Source: Alphaproteobacteria bacterium
GTDB taxonomy: Bacteria > Pseudomonadota > Alphaproteobacteria > Micropepsales > Micropepsaceae
Direction: 5' to 3'
Length of the DNA stretch: 64,000 nucleotides
Assembly: GCA_019241645.1 (NCBI GenBank)
Contig: JAFAWQ010000047.1
Coordinates: forward strand, 1 to 64,000
The position numbers and the translations under genes are program-made. This document shows positions 1-8,168 of the stretch, piece by piece; position 1 is the first letter of the stretch, and every line of letters starts with the position of its first letter. The notes below the pieces were generated by a model. It saw only the letters and a program-made list of their open reading frames with translations. It was not told the DNA's origin and did not search any database.

Positions 1-834
1 ACTGCGCAAGCCGCCATCCTGTCCGCGAAACTCCTGAAAGCCGATCGTCGAGGTGCTGCTCCAGCTCTGTCCGCCATTGGTAGAGCGGAAAGAGATCATG
101 GCGCCAAAACCGTCAATCGGGACGACCACTGTGCCGTTTGGTTGCACCAGAGGCAGGCCGCCCAGTCCGGAGGCCTGATCGGCGGTGTTCTTGGGGGTTC
201 CCCAGTGTTGTCCGCCATCGGTGGAGGTACTCATGTAAATAAGGTCGCCGAACGCTGGAGAATCCCATTCGGTGTAGCAATTTCCGTAGAACGGGCTGGT
301 CGGGGTGTTGTCGCAGACAATCCAGTTCTTGTCGTCGGAACCGCTGGCATCTACGACAATGGGCTTGCCCCAGTGAATTCCGTCTTTCGAAATGCTGGTG
401 GCCACTTCCTCCGGATTGTCATTCTGTACCGGCAGGCTGGAAATCATCCACACGCCGTGCTTGGCATCGTAGGCCACCGCCGGATCGCTGGCGGCAGAGA
501 AGCTGCCATGCTTGTAATTCATGGTAAGGCCCGGGAGATAGCCGTGGGTCCATGTCTGGCCGCCATCGGTGGAGGTCGCAAAGCCAATATCCGCCCCGCC
601 TCCTCCGAACACGCGCGCTACCTGAAAGGCGCTCACGATGGTGGAGCCCCAGGCAAAGGTGTGCGGCTCGACCTCCGTTTTGTGCTCACTGTAATCGTTC
701 TTGAAGGTGTCCTTGCTGAGCCTATGCAGCGTGAACTGTGCCTGCTCTTCGGCCTTCAGGGGCATGGAAAGAGCCGTGCAAAACACCGCTAGGGTACATG
801 TATGCAACAATGTGAGCGACGAAGCGCGAATCAT
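1..834 (-). CDS. Secreted sialidase-like (BNR/Asp-box) protein, C-terminus cut by window edge
   Basis: An open frame on the minus strand starts with ATG at 834 and runs off the left edge, giving 278 codons without a stop. The N-terminus looks like a signal peptide (hydrophobic stretch to about residue 28). The rest carries Asp-box repeats of the S-T-D-G-G-Q-x-W type, at STDGGQTW, STDGGQHW and STNGGQSW, which mark a sialidase/BNR beta-propeller. Asp-boxes are structural, so enzyme activity cannot be inferred; many such secreted propellers are not sialidases. The opposite-strand reading of this stretch is an artefact of the same codons. The C-terminal part lies outside the window. Confidence 0.8.
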   Translation of the reverse strand, partial: MIRASSLTLLHTCTLAVFCTALSMPLKAEEQAQFTLHRLSKDTFKNDYSEHKTEVEPHTFAWGSTIVSAFQVARVFGGGGADIGFATSTDGGQTWTHGYLPGLTMNYKHGSFSAASDPAVAYDAKHGVWMISSLPVQNDNPEEVATSISKDGIHWGKPIVVDASGSDDKNWIVCDNTPTSPFYGNCYTEWDSPAFGDLIYMSTSTDGGQHWGTPKNTADQASGLGGLPLVQPNGTVVVPIDGFGAMISFRSTNGGQSWSSTSTIGFQEFRGQDGGLRS

Positions 835-943
835 GAAATGGTCCTTGGGACATCGAGGTTCGCCGCGAGCCACCGGGAAGTGTCAACGAGGCGGGATGGT
901 AGAACCCGAACGGGTGAAAACTACCGCTCGCCCGTGGCCGCTG

Positions 944-1393
944 TCAACGTGAATGGTTTTGGGTAGTGTCCCAATTTGAATTCTGCGCGGTTATAGTTCG
1001 CACTCTGTCGGGCCTGACCCTCAGCGCGTCAAGACTGTAGCGACCGGCACCCCGCGCTGCGATGAAAAGAAAGAGCCAGCTGAACAAAGCAGCGAGCTCA
1101 CCCCCATTCATAATCGGGAACAGGCCCCGCGGCGCATGCGCCTTGAAGTATGCGACGGCCATTTCGCCGCTCGCAATAAAGGCCGCATAGCTTGATAGAA
1201 GTCCCAACGCGATCATCGATCCGCCAAAAAACTCGATAATTCCCGCTGCCAGCCCCTCGGGATCGGACAACTCGGCCTGCGCCCCGAGTATTCCAAACAA
1301 TTTTTGGGCGCCATGGCACGCGAACAGGAAGCCTGCGACTACGCGAAGCGCGGCGTAGAAGAGTTCGGAATGCTTCCCCAGAAACCGATCCAT
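944..1393 (-). CDS. DoxX family membrane protein
   Basis: 149 residues with four predicted membrane segments and the DoxX-type start: FYAALRVVAGFLFACHGAQK, followed by a Gly-rich loop and EFFGGSMIALGLL. DoxX proteins are small inner-membrane proteins, often in oxidoreductase complexes or redox stress defence, with no single established reaction. I chose the ATG at 1393 because AAGGAG sits about six bases upstream; an ATG five codons earlier would place that ribosome binding site inside the gene. It stands alone, downstream of no obvious partner. Confidence 0.85.
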   Translation of the reverse strand: MDRFLGKHSELFYAALRVVAGFLFACHGAQKLFGILGAQAELSDPEGLAAGIIEFFGGSMIALGLLSSYAAFIASGEMAVAYFKAHAPRGLFPIMNGGELAALFSWLFLFIAARGAGRYSLDALRVRPDRVRTITAQNSNWDTTQNHSR

Positions 1394-1664
1394 TGTTCGC
1401 TCCTTCAATAGTCGAAACGAGTCTATTTGCCCTTCTTCCCCTCCGCCACTATCGCCTCTCTAACCGCTGCTACAGGTAATGCACAGCACGCTACAAACTC
1501 ACCGAATAATTCAAACCTTTGACCCGCGCCATCTTGTGTTGATCGGCCGAGCGTATCTCCGGAGAGGCCGGCGAACAGATCGGCCCTGTGCCGACGGACG
1601 ATAGCAAGTGCGAGGTGTGGCCGGATTTTGTTATTTGTGGTACCGCCAGCACTTGATCAGCGCC

Positions 1665-2258
1665 ATGACCCGCACGAAATCTGCCTGGCTCTGGTACGGC
1701 ACGGGCGCCGCTGCGTTGGTGGTTACGCAAATCGCCGTGCTGCATGCTTACGGCCAGCCGTTCTTGGCGGCGACCGGACAAATCCTGTTCTGGGTGAACG
1801 ATCCTTTCAGCGCAAACACATCGCAGCAGCTGACCGACTGGTACAGCTTTTCGCATATCATTCACGGCTTCATCTTCTTCGGTTTGCTTCACGTCGTGGC
1901 GCCGCACCTGCCGCTGGGCGTCCGCTTTCTGATCGCCATGGGCATCGAGATCGCCTGGGAGTTGACAGAAAACACGCCTGCCGTGATCCAACACTATCGG
2001 CAACAGGCGCTTGCGGCCGGTTACAACGGCGACAGCATCCTCAATTCCGTGTCCGACGTACTGATGATGTCGGCCGGATTCTTCTTCGCGTCGCGGACCC
2101 GGTGGCAATATGTATTGGTGCTGGCGATCGGGCTCGAAATCTTCACCGCGTGCACGATTCGCGACAATCTGACTCTCAACGTGCTCAATATGATAGCACC
2201 GGCCGGCTGGGCGCCGATAAAAGCCATTCATTACTGGCAGGCCGGCGCCAAACATTGA
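1665..2258 (+). CDS. DUF2585 family membrane protein
   Basis: 197 residues. The N-terminus is a membrane segment, followed by the DUF2585 hallmark region: a conserved W-Y-S-F-S-H-I-I-H-G stretch, then IAWELTENTPAVIQ and YNGDSILNSVSDV, and further hydrophobic segments. This family is largely alphaproteobacterial and its function is unknown. I used the ATG at 1665, which gives the normal family length; an in-frame start further upstream would add an unconserved 19-residue leader. A long open frame on the opposite strand across 1491-2960 is a codon-bias shadow. The gene ends 45 bases before the nuclease fusion on the same strand. Confidence 0.82.
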   Translation: MTRTKSAWLWYGTGAAALVVTQIAVLHAYGQPFLAATGQILFWVNDPFSANTSQQLTDWYSFSHIIHGFIFFGLLHVVAPHLPLGVRFLIAMGIEIAWELTENTPAVIQHYRQQALAAGYNGDSILNSVSDVLMMSAGFFFASRTRWQYVLVLAIGLEIFTACTIRDNLTLNVLNMIAPAGWAPIKAIHYWQAGAKH

Positions 2259-2303
2259 GTGGAACGCTGGGGCGCGCGCGCAGACTGATACATATGTCCG
2301 GCC

Positions 2304-4007
2304 ATGAAGATCGCGACCTTCAACGTCAATGACATCAACAAGCGGCTGGCGAACCTGCTCGACTGGTTGCGGACGGCAAAGCCCGATGTTGTCTGCCTGC
2401 AGGAGCTGAAAGCGGGCGACGCAGCCTTTCCAAGAGACGAGATCGCACGCGCCGGATATCACGCAGCCTGGCGCGGGCAAAAGACGTGGAACGGCGTCGC
2501 CATCCTGGCGCGCGATTGCGAGCCGGTGGTAACGCGCACGGCATTGCCGGGAGACCCTAACGACACGCAGTCGCGCTATATCGAGGCAGCGGTGAACGGT
2601 GTCATCATCGCATCGCTCTATGCCCCGAACGGCAATCCGCAGCCCGGCCCGAAATTCAAATACAAACTTGCCTGGATGCAACGACTGATCGCCCATGCGG
2701 CGAGTCTGCGCAAAGTGGATGTGCCCGTCGTGCTGGCAGGGGATTACAACGTTGTGCCGACAGACCGCGACATCTATCCAACCACGTCCTACCGCGACAA
2801 TGCCTTGGTGCAGCTGCAGCCGCGGCGGCTGTTTCAGGAATTGTTGGCGCAGGGTTGGACAGATGCCATCCGCGCACGCCATCCCGACGAACCTATATAT
2901 ACGTTCTGGGATTACCGGCGGAACCGCTGGCCGCGCGACGCAGGCTTGCGGCTCGACCATCTGCTGCTGAGTCCGCAGGCGGCCAGCCGGCTGTCAGACT
3001 GCGGCATCGATCGCGACGCGCGCGGCGTGGAGAACGCGAGCGACCATGCGCCGGTCTGGATCGCGCTGCGCGAAGCAAGGCAAAAAGTGTTGCCTCGCGT
3101 TGCAAAGGCTCTTCCCAACCGCAAACCGGCGGTGCCCAAGGCGGTGGCCAAGAGCAGGACAAAAGCAGTCGCAGGGCCGCTGCTCGCTATTGACGGCGAC
3201 TCCTTCGCGCACCGCGCTTATCACGCGCTGCCGAAAAACATTCGCAAGGCGGATGGTTCGCCGGCGGGTGCCATTCTCGGTTTCGCGAATATTCTTCTGC
3301 GACTATGGCGCGAAGAACAACCGCGCGCCGTTCTTGTCGGCTGGGATACGCTGGACAAGCCGACTTACCGTCACCGCCAGTTTCCGGCCTATCAGAGCGG
3401 CCGGCAATTCGATGAAGACCTGCTCGTTCAGTTCAAGGATCTACGCACCTTCGTGGCTGCCTGCGGCTTCGCCAATGCACGCGCCGCCGGTTACGAAGCG
3501 GACGATTTCCTCGCCGCCGCAGCAATGGCAGGAGAACGCGGCGGCACTGTCGTCATCGCCAGCGGCGATCGCGATACCTTCCAGCTCGCTTCCGATCGCA
3601 CGACCATCCTTTTTCCGGTGCGCGGCGGCGGCATGTTGCGCATTGGCCCCGCGGAGGTGCGGGAACGCTACGGTGTAGGGCCACACCAAGTGCCCGATTT
3701 CATCGCTTTGAGAGGCGACCCGTCTGACCGGCTGCCGGGCGCACCGGGTGTCGGCTCAAATGGCGCTGCTGAGCTGTTGCGCCGCCATGGCACGCTGGAA
3801 GCTGCGCTGAAAGCGGGCCGCTTTCCCGGTCAGGCCCAGCGGCTGCGCCTGTTTCGCGCCATTGCCACCATGAATCGCAAAGCCCCGCTGCCAACCCTGT
3901 CGAAGCAGCAGCCAACATGGGCCAAGGCCGCGCGGCTGGCACGACGCTGGGGCTTAATTCAGCTCGCCAATCGCATCGACGAGTTGGCGGCTGAAACCAA
4001 ATCGTAG
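2304..4007 (+). CDS. Fusion of ExoIII-type AP endonuclease and 5'-3' flap exonuclease
   Basis: 567 residues in two complete enzyme domains. Residues 1 to about 255 are exodeoxyribonuclease III/AP endonuclease: TFNVNDINKR, LQELK with the metal-binding Glu, GDYNVVPTDRDI, LDHLLLS and the catalytic SDHAPVW near residue 246. Residues about 290-567 are a FEN/PolI-type 5' nuclease: LAIDGDSF near 295, GYEADDFLAA near 397, ASGDRDTFQL near 421 and the H3TH motif GDPSDRLPGAPGVG near 471. A Lys/Pro/Ala-rich linker joins them. Both active sites look intact. Such a protein could cut at an abasic site and then remove the 5' flap, two steps of long-patch base-excision repair. The two domains are known separately; combining them is the oddity. 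Start at ATG 2304; no strong ribosome binding site. Confidence 0.85.
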   Translation: MKIATFNVNDINKRLANLLDWLRTAKPDVVCLQELKAGDAAFPRDEIARAGYHAAWRGQKTWNGVAILARDCEPVVTRTALPGDPNDTQSRYIEAAVNGVIIASLYAPNGNPQPGPKFKYKLAWMQRLIAHAASLRKVDVPVVLAGDYNVVPTDRDIYPTTSYRDNALVQLQPRRLFQELLAQGWTDAIRARHPDEPIYTFWDYRRNRWPRDAGLRLDHLLLSPQAASRLSDCGIDRDARGVENASDHAPVWIALREARQKVLPRVAKALPNRKPAVPKAVAKSRTKAVAGPLLAIDGDSFAHRAYHALPKNIRKADGSPAGAILGFANILLRLWREEQPRAVLVGWDTLDKPTYRHRQFPAYQSGRQFDEDLLVQFKDLRTFVAACGFANARAAGYEADDFLAAAAMAGERGGTVVIASGDRDTFQLASDRTTILFPVRGGGMLRIGPAEVRERYGVGPHQVPDFIALRGDPSDRLPGAPGVGSNGAAELLRRHGTLEAALKAGRFPGQAQRLRLFRAIATMNRKAPLPTLSKQQPTWAKAARLARRWGLIQLANRIDELAAETKS

Positions 4008-4012
4008 AACGG

Positions 4013-4579
4013 CTATTTCTTGGCGGCTTCCGGCGAACCGGTTTCGACATAGCGCTTAAGCCGCTCCATCTGATCGGCAAGCATGCCGTCGGCGAGCGAT
4101 GGCCACTTGCCGATGCCCCCCTTCATGAATCCACCCATAGTGTTATCGAGCGTCAAATCCGTGCCTTCCCCACTTTGCTTGAGCGTGAAGGTGAGGGCGC
4201 CGTCCATGCCCTGTCCCTGAAACGGCCCGAGCGCTCCGCGCAGCCGAAGCGTTTTGCCGGGGACGGCTTGCACCACAACAAGGTGCTGCACCGAACCGCC
4301 GTTCCAGATTTCGCAGAAGCAGCCCCCGGCCCGCGCTTCCAGAGTCATGTTGGCGGCACTCCCGGAGAAGGTATGCTCGGAGTTCCACCACTTTGCGGGG
4401 TTTGTCAGCGCGGCGTAAACGCGCTCCGGAGCGGCGGCGACATGAACGGTGCGTTGGATGGCAAAGCCGGAGGCCCCGCTCTCCACGACATCGGCGCGCG
4501 CCGGGTTGAAGCTTGCGAATGCCAGCAGCACTACCGCTGTTAAGCCTTCTCTCCAACAACGAAGAACAGGTCTCGTCAT
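4013..4579 (-). CDS. Secreted SRPBCC (START-like) domain protein
   Basis: 188 residues. A signal peptide of about 27 residues ends at PARA, followed by an SRPBCC/AHSA1-like lipid-binding fold: AAPERVYAALTNPAKWW, a central SGSAANMTLEARAGGCFCE strand and the C-terminal helix. The family binds hydrophobic ligands in a deep cavity; the ligand here is unknown. The export signal is less usual, since most SRPBCC proteins are cytoplasmic. I chose ATG 4579 with GGGG upstream. It is convergent with the nuclease fusion (six bases between stops) and divergent from the Crp/Fnr regulator. Confidence 0.8.
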   Translation of the reverse strand: MTRPVLRCWREGLTAVVLLAFASFNPARADVVESGASGFAIQRTVHVAAAPERVYAALTNPAKWWNSEHTFSGSAANMTLEARAGGCFCEIWNGGSVQHLVVVQAVPGKTLRLRGALGPFQGQGMDGALTFTLKQSGEGTDLTLDNTMGGFMKGGIGKWPSLADGMLADQMERLKRYVETGSPEAAKK

Positions 4580-4837
4580 GATACGCCCCAATTAGAGTGA
4601 GCAAGAGCGTGGATGGCCTCGCGCGCCGTTGCAAGCGCGGCCCGCAACCCAGGCAGTTCGGCCGATTTTGCCTGAAATGCCCGGATAGCCCGCGCCTCGA
4701 ACGTGACAGACTCAAAGAAGCTATCCGTCCATTTGAAACATTTGGGGGGGGATGTCGTTTCCAAATAGGACCGGGCGCGGCCCTTACGGGAACGGCCCAA
4801 AAAACAGCGGCATCTTGCCGTATGGAGAACGGCCGTC

Positions 4838-5632
4838 ATGTCCCGCCTTCCCGCCATTGCCCCGGAATACCCCGATCAGGCGGAACTAATTGTTCGCCGG
4901 CTGACGAAGGCAGCCGACCTGGCCCATGACGAAATAGAACTCTTGCGAAGCCTTTCAGAGGCGCCCGAACGGGTTCCAGCCGGCACAGAACTTATCGGGG
5001 AAGGCGATCGACTGCATGAGGCCAAACTTTTGCTGGCCGGCTGGGCCTGCCGCCAACGGTATCTCTCGGATGGCCGCCGGCAAATCTTCGACTTTATCCT
5101 CCCCGGAGATATCTATGGGCTGTGCCTGCGGCCTCAAGCCGTGGCGCTTTGTACCGCCGTGACCCTGACGCGCGCGACCATTTCCAATGCTTCCGTATTG
5201 AGCGACGCGATCGTAAACCACGCCGATGGCTACCCGGGACTGACGTCAGCCTCTTTGATGAGCGCCAGTACGGACGAAGCATATCTTCTCAACCAAATGG
5301 TTAGAATCGGCCGCCAGACAGCCTACGAGCGCGTTGCGCACCTCATTCTCGAACTCTATCATCGGCTGGCTATCGTTGGCTTGGCCGCCGACAACTACAT
5401 GCCTCTCCCGTTGACGCAGGAGATGATCGCCGACGCGCTCGGTCTCAGCATCGTCCATCTCAATCGCACATTGCAGCAACTGCGCCGGGATGGCTTGGTG
5501 GAAGTGAGAGGCGGCGGCGCGCGCCTTTTGGATCCCGGCAAGCTGCGAACCATTGCGGATTTCCGAGCCCCGCATGTAACCACACGGCGCCTGGAGAATA
5601 ACGGCGTGCGCCTGCACGCTGTCGCTACCTGA
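4838..5632 (+). CDS. Crp/Fnr family transcriptional regulator
   Basis: 264 residues. An N-terminal cyclic-nucleotide-binding-like beta-roll (residues about 30-150, with GTELIGEGDR and FDFILPGDIYGL) is followed by a C-terminal winged helix with the recognition region LTQEMIADALGLSIVHLNRT and the wing DGLVEVRGGGARL. The cysteines are not spaced as in the oxygen-sensing FNR iron-sulfur cluster, so an FNR-type sensor is unlikely. It lies tail-to-tail with the trehalose/glycogen operon (10 bases apart) and head-to-head with the SRPBCC gene, its most likely nearby target. Confidence 0.88.
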   Translation: MSRLPAIAPEYPDQAELIVRRLTKAADLAHDEIELLRSLSEAPERVPAGTELIGEGDRLHEAKLLLAGWACRQRYLSDGRRQIFDFILPGDIYGLCLRPQAVALCTAVTLTRATISNASVLSDAIVNHADGYPGLTSASLMSASTDEAYLLNQMVRIGRQTAYERVAHLILELYHRLAIVGLAADNYMPLPLTQEMIADALGLSIVHLNRTLQQLRRDGLVEVRGGGARLLDPGKLRTIADFRAPHVTTRRLENNGVRLHAVAT

Positions 5633-5642
5633 TCGGCCGCAG

Positions 5643-8168
5643 TCAGACCAGAACGGCAATTGGAAAGCTGGCGAAAAGATCGGCGCAGGCAAGGCTGCCA
5701 TATTGGCGGCCGCCGTGCAGAATATTGCGCCAGGATTTTGCAGGCAGGGATTCGGGAAGCAAAATAGCCGTGTCGCCCCAGATCTCTGGCGAGATGAAAG
5801 GGGACTGTGTGCAGGCGGCTGCCAAGCGAAGCGGCACGGCTGTCAGCACGCAGTTACCCTGATACTGGCGCATGAAGGCCAGAAGGTGATCTCGCTGTGC
5901 GCCTGCCACGGTGAGCGGAACGTAGCCACCTTGCGCGAACAATGCGGCGTTGTCGGCGCGCAGCCGTAGCAACGTCGCGATGACACGCTGTTTGATCTGC
6001 CCGGTACGCCATCCAGAAAGCAGATCGGCAGGTGACACATCATCAATGGCTGCGTGCTGGCTCGCCGTGTAGTCCACCGGACGGCGGTTGTCCGGATCGA
6101 CCAGAGAAAAGTCCCAGAATTCCGTTCCTTGGTAGCAGTCCGGTACGCCAGGTGCCGTGCAGCGCAGCGTCGCTTGCACCAATCCGTTCAATGCTCCGCC
6201 AGCCGCGATGAGATCGACAGATCCCGCCAAGTTTTCCAGAAATACCGGCGCTCGAGCCGGATCGAGAACTGCGCGGATAAATGTCTCGTTCGCCTGTTCA
6301 TACTCCGGATCGGGATCGAGCCACGACGTTCGCAGTTTCGCTTCGCGCAAGGACTTCTGCCGCCACGCCAGCACTCTCTTGGTGAATACCGACAGGCCCG
6401 CTGCGTCCCCCGGTCGAAGGTCCAGCGGCCAGGCTCCCACCAGGGTCTGATACAGCTGGTATTCGTCACCGGGATCCAGAACAACAGGCCGGTTATGCGC
6501 GTTAAGCGCAAACCATTCCCGAACGGAGCGTTCCCACGCCTCAGGGATTTCGCTCAGCACGGCGAGGCGGGCGCGAACATCCTCGCCGCGTTTGTGATCG
6601 TGCGTGGCTGTCGCCAGCAGCGCGTTTGGAAAGGCATCCGCGCGTTGCCGCATCTGTTCATGAAATTCGGCAGTACTCACAGAAAATACGGACGGGGCGA
6701 AGCCGACGTCGTTTCGCGAGAGCAGCCGTCCGTAACGATAGAACGCCGTATCTTCCACCGCTTTCGCCGCGACGGGTGCGGAAAGCTGGTTGAAACGCCG
6801 AGCAGCTTCCCGGCCCCCTTCTCTATCGCCATCGCCGGCCAGGATTGCCGAAACTAAGTCAAGTGCCGGACGGTCTGTGCCGCTCAGGCCTTCCTGTGCG
6901 GCCGCAACGGCTTGGGAGAGTTGCCGCGCGGGTTCAGGGCCGGTTTCGGTTTGGTAGGTGCGATAGATACGAAGGTGTTCCAACAGGCGCACCAGAACCC
7001 GCCGTATCGAAGGAACGCTAAGATCGCGCGTGGACAGGCCGGCCTCCGCCACCGTGAAAAAAACCTGCGAAGTTCGAGATAGCGCGCTTTCGAAAGAGCT
7101 TTGGGCGATCTCCGTGCGCGCCAGTATCTCTTCGCCTTCGAAGTTGCCGGATCGCCCGCTGATTTCGTTCCACAAGCGCGCAAGCGGCTGTGCGCCTGAC
7201 GCTGCATGCTGCAGGGCGGAGACATGGTTCATGAAATCATAGCCGGTCGTGCCGTCTGTTCCCCAATCGCGCGACAAGGATTCTCCACGCCCGAGGATTT
7301 TCTCCACGACAATATAGGCGTGTGGATCAGGCGGATTTCGTCGCTGCCCGCGGTCGTCAAGCGCAGCCCGCAGCCGGCGGCAATAGCCCGCCGGGTCGGC
7401 GAGTCCATCCACATGATCGATTCGCACACCATCGATCAGCCCCTGCTCGTACAGCTCAAGTATCTTGGCGTGCGTAGCCTCGAACACGCCATCGTGCTCC
7501 TGCCTGAGAGCAATCAGGTCCGGAATATCGAAGAAACGGCGCCAGTTGATGGTGTCGTTGGCCGTTCGCCACCAGGCCAAGCGATAGTGCTGACGTTGCA
7601 GCAGCGCATGAAGCTTCTCCGGTATATCGAATTGCGCACCGTCCAGCTCTTGGTCCTCTGGCCGCAGCGGGAATTTCCAGTCAAAATAGCGCACGCACTG
7701 TTCCGCCGTCTGCTCATTGCGACCGACGGTGATCTCGCCCGCCTCCAGCGTTTCCCAGTAGGATTTTCCCAGCACCGGCGCGAGAAATTTTCCGTCCAGC
7801 ATATCCCAGTCGATGTCGAAAAAATTGGCGAATGCGCTGTCGCGGCCGTTGCGCAAGACGTCCAACCACCAGCGATTGTCGGCATGAACGGCCATGTGAT
7901 TGGGGACGATGTCGAGCACGATGCCCAGTCCGTGCTCGCGCAATGCCGCGGCCATCCGCGCAAAGCCTTCTTCTCCACCCAATTCCGCGTTAATCACGGC
8001 GTGATCGGTGACGTCGTACCCATGCATGGACCCAGGGCGCGCTTTCAGGATTGGCGACGCGTAAACATGGCTGATGCCCAGCCGCTTCAAGTATGGCGCC
8101 AGTGGACACGCCGAGTCGAAAGTGAAGTTCTTGTGGAACTGCAGCCGGTAGGTGGCGCGCGGGATCAT
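5643..8168 (-). CDS. treY: Malto-oligosyltrehalose synthase
   Basis: 841 residues, normal TreY length. It isomerises the reducing end of a malto-oligosaccharide into an alpha,alpha-1,1 trehalose linkage. It begins with the TreY signature TYRLQFHKNFTF and YLKRLGISHVYASP. The GH13 regions are present: DIVPNHMAV (region I), GVRIDHVDGLADP with the Asp nucleophile (region II) and IVVEKIL with the Glu acid/base (region III), plus ATATHDHKRGEDVRAR. It is the last gene of the seven-gene operon. Its ATG overlaps the malQ stop as ATGA, which suggests translational coupling. TreZ, its partner, is two genes upstream. Confidence 0.95.
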   Translation of the reverse strand: MIPRATYRLQFHKNFTFDSACPLAPYLKRLGISHVYASPILKARPGSMHGYDVTDHAVINAELGGEEGFARMAAALREHGLGIVLDIVPNHMAVHADNRWWLDVLRNGRDSAFANFFDIDWDMLDGKFLAPVLGKSYWETLEAGEITVGRNEQTAEQCVRYFDWKFPLRPEDQELDGAQFDIPEKLHALLQRQHYRLAWWRTANDTINWRRFFDIPDLIALRQEHDGVFEATHAKILELYEQGLIDGVRIDHVDGLADPAGYCRRLRAALDDRGQRRNPPDPHAYIVVEKILGRGESLSRDWGTDGTTGYDFMNHVSALQHAASGAQPLARLWNEISGRSGNFEGEEILARTEIAQSSFESALSRTSQVFFTVAEAGLSTRDLSVPSIRRVLVRLLEHLRIYRTYQTETGPEPARQLSQAVAAAQEGLSGTDRPALDLVSAILAGDGDREGGREAARRFNQLSAPVAAKAVEDTAFYRYGRLLSRNDVGFAPSVFSVSTAEFHEQMRQRADAFPNALLATATHDHKRGEDVRARLAVLSEIPEAWERSVREWFALNAHNRPVVLDPGDEYQLYQTLVGAWPLDLRPGDAAGLSVFTKRVLAWRQKSLREAKLRTSWLDPDPEYEQANETFIRAVLDPARAPVFLENLAGSVDLIAAGGALNGLVQATLRCTAPGVPDCYQGTEFWDFSLVDPDNRRPVDYTASQHAAIDDVSPADLLSGWRTGQIKQRVIATLLRLRADNAALFAQGGYVPLTVAGAQRDHLLAFMRQYQGNCVLTAVPLRLAAACTQSPFISPEIWGDTAILLPESLPAKSWRNILHGGRQYGSLACADLFASFPIAVLV

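Noticed and set aside
142-792. Plus-strand open frame of 216 codons at the left edge.
   Set aside because: The minus strand of the same stretch encodes Asp-box motifs and a signal peptide without stops, so the real gene is on the minus strand.
1491-2960. Minus-strand open frame of 489 codons across the DUF2585 and nuclease genes.
   Set aside because: Both plus-strand genes show clear family motifs; the minus frame has none.
4789-4813. GGAAC near 4789 upstream of the Crp/Fnr gene as an EcfG site.
   Set aside because: No CGTT or close variant at a spacing of 16 or 17 bases.
4576-4857. A 93-codon minus-strand reading between the SRPBCC and Crp/Fnr genes.
   Set aside because: It overlaps the start of the regulator, has no ribosome binding site and no family resemblance.
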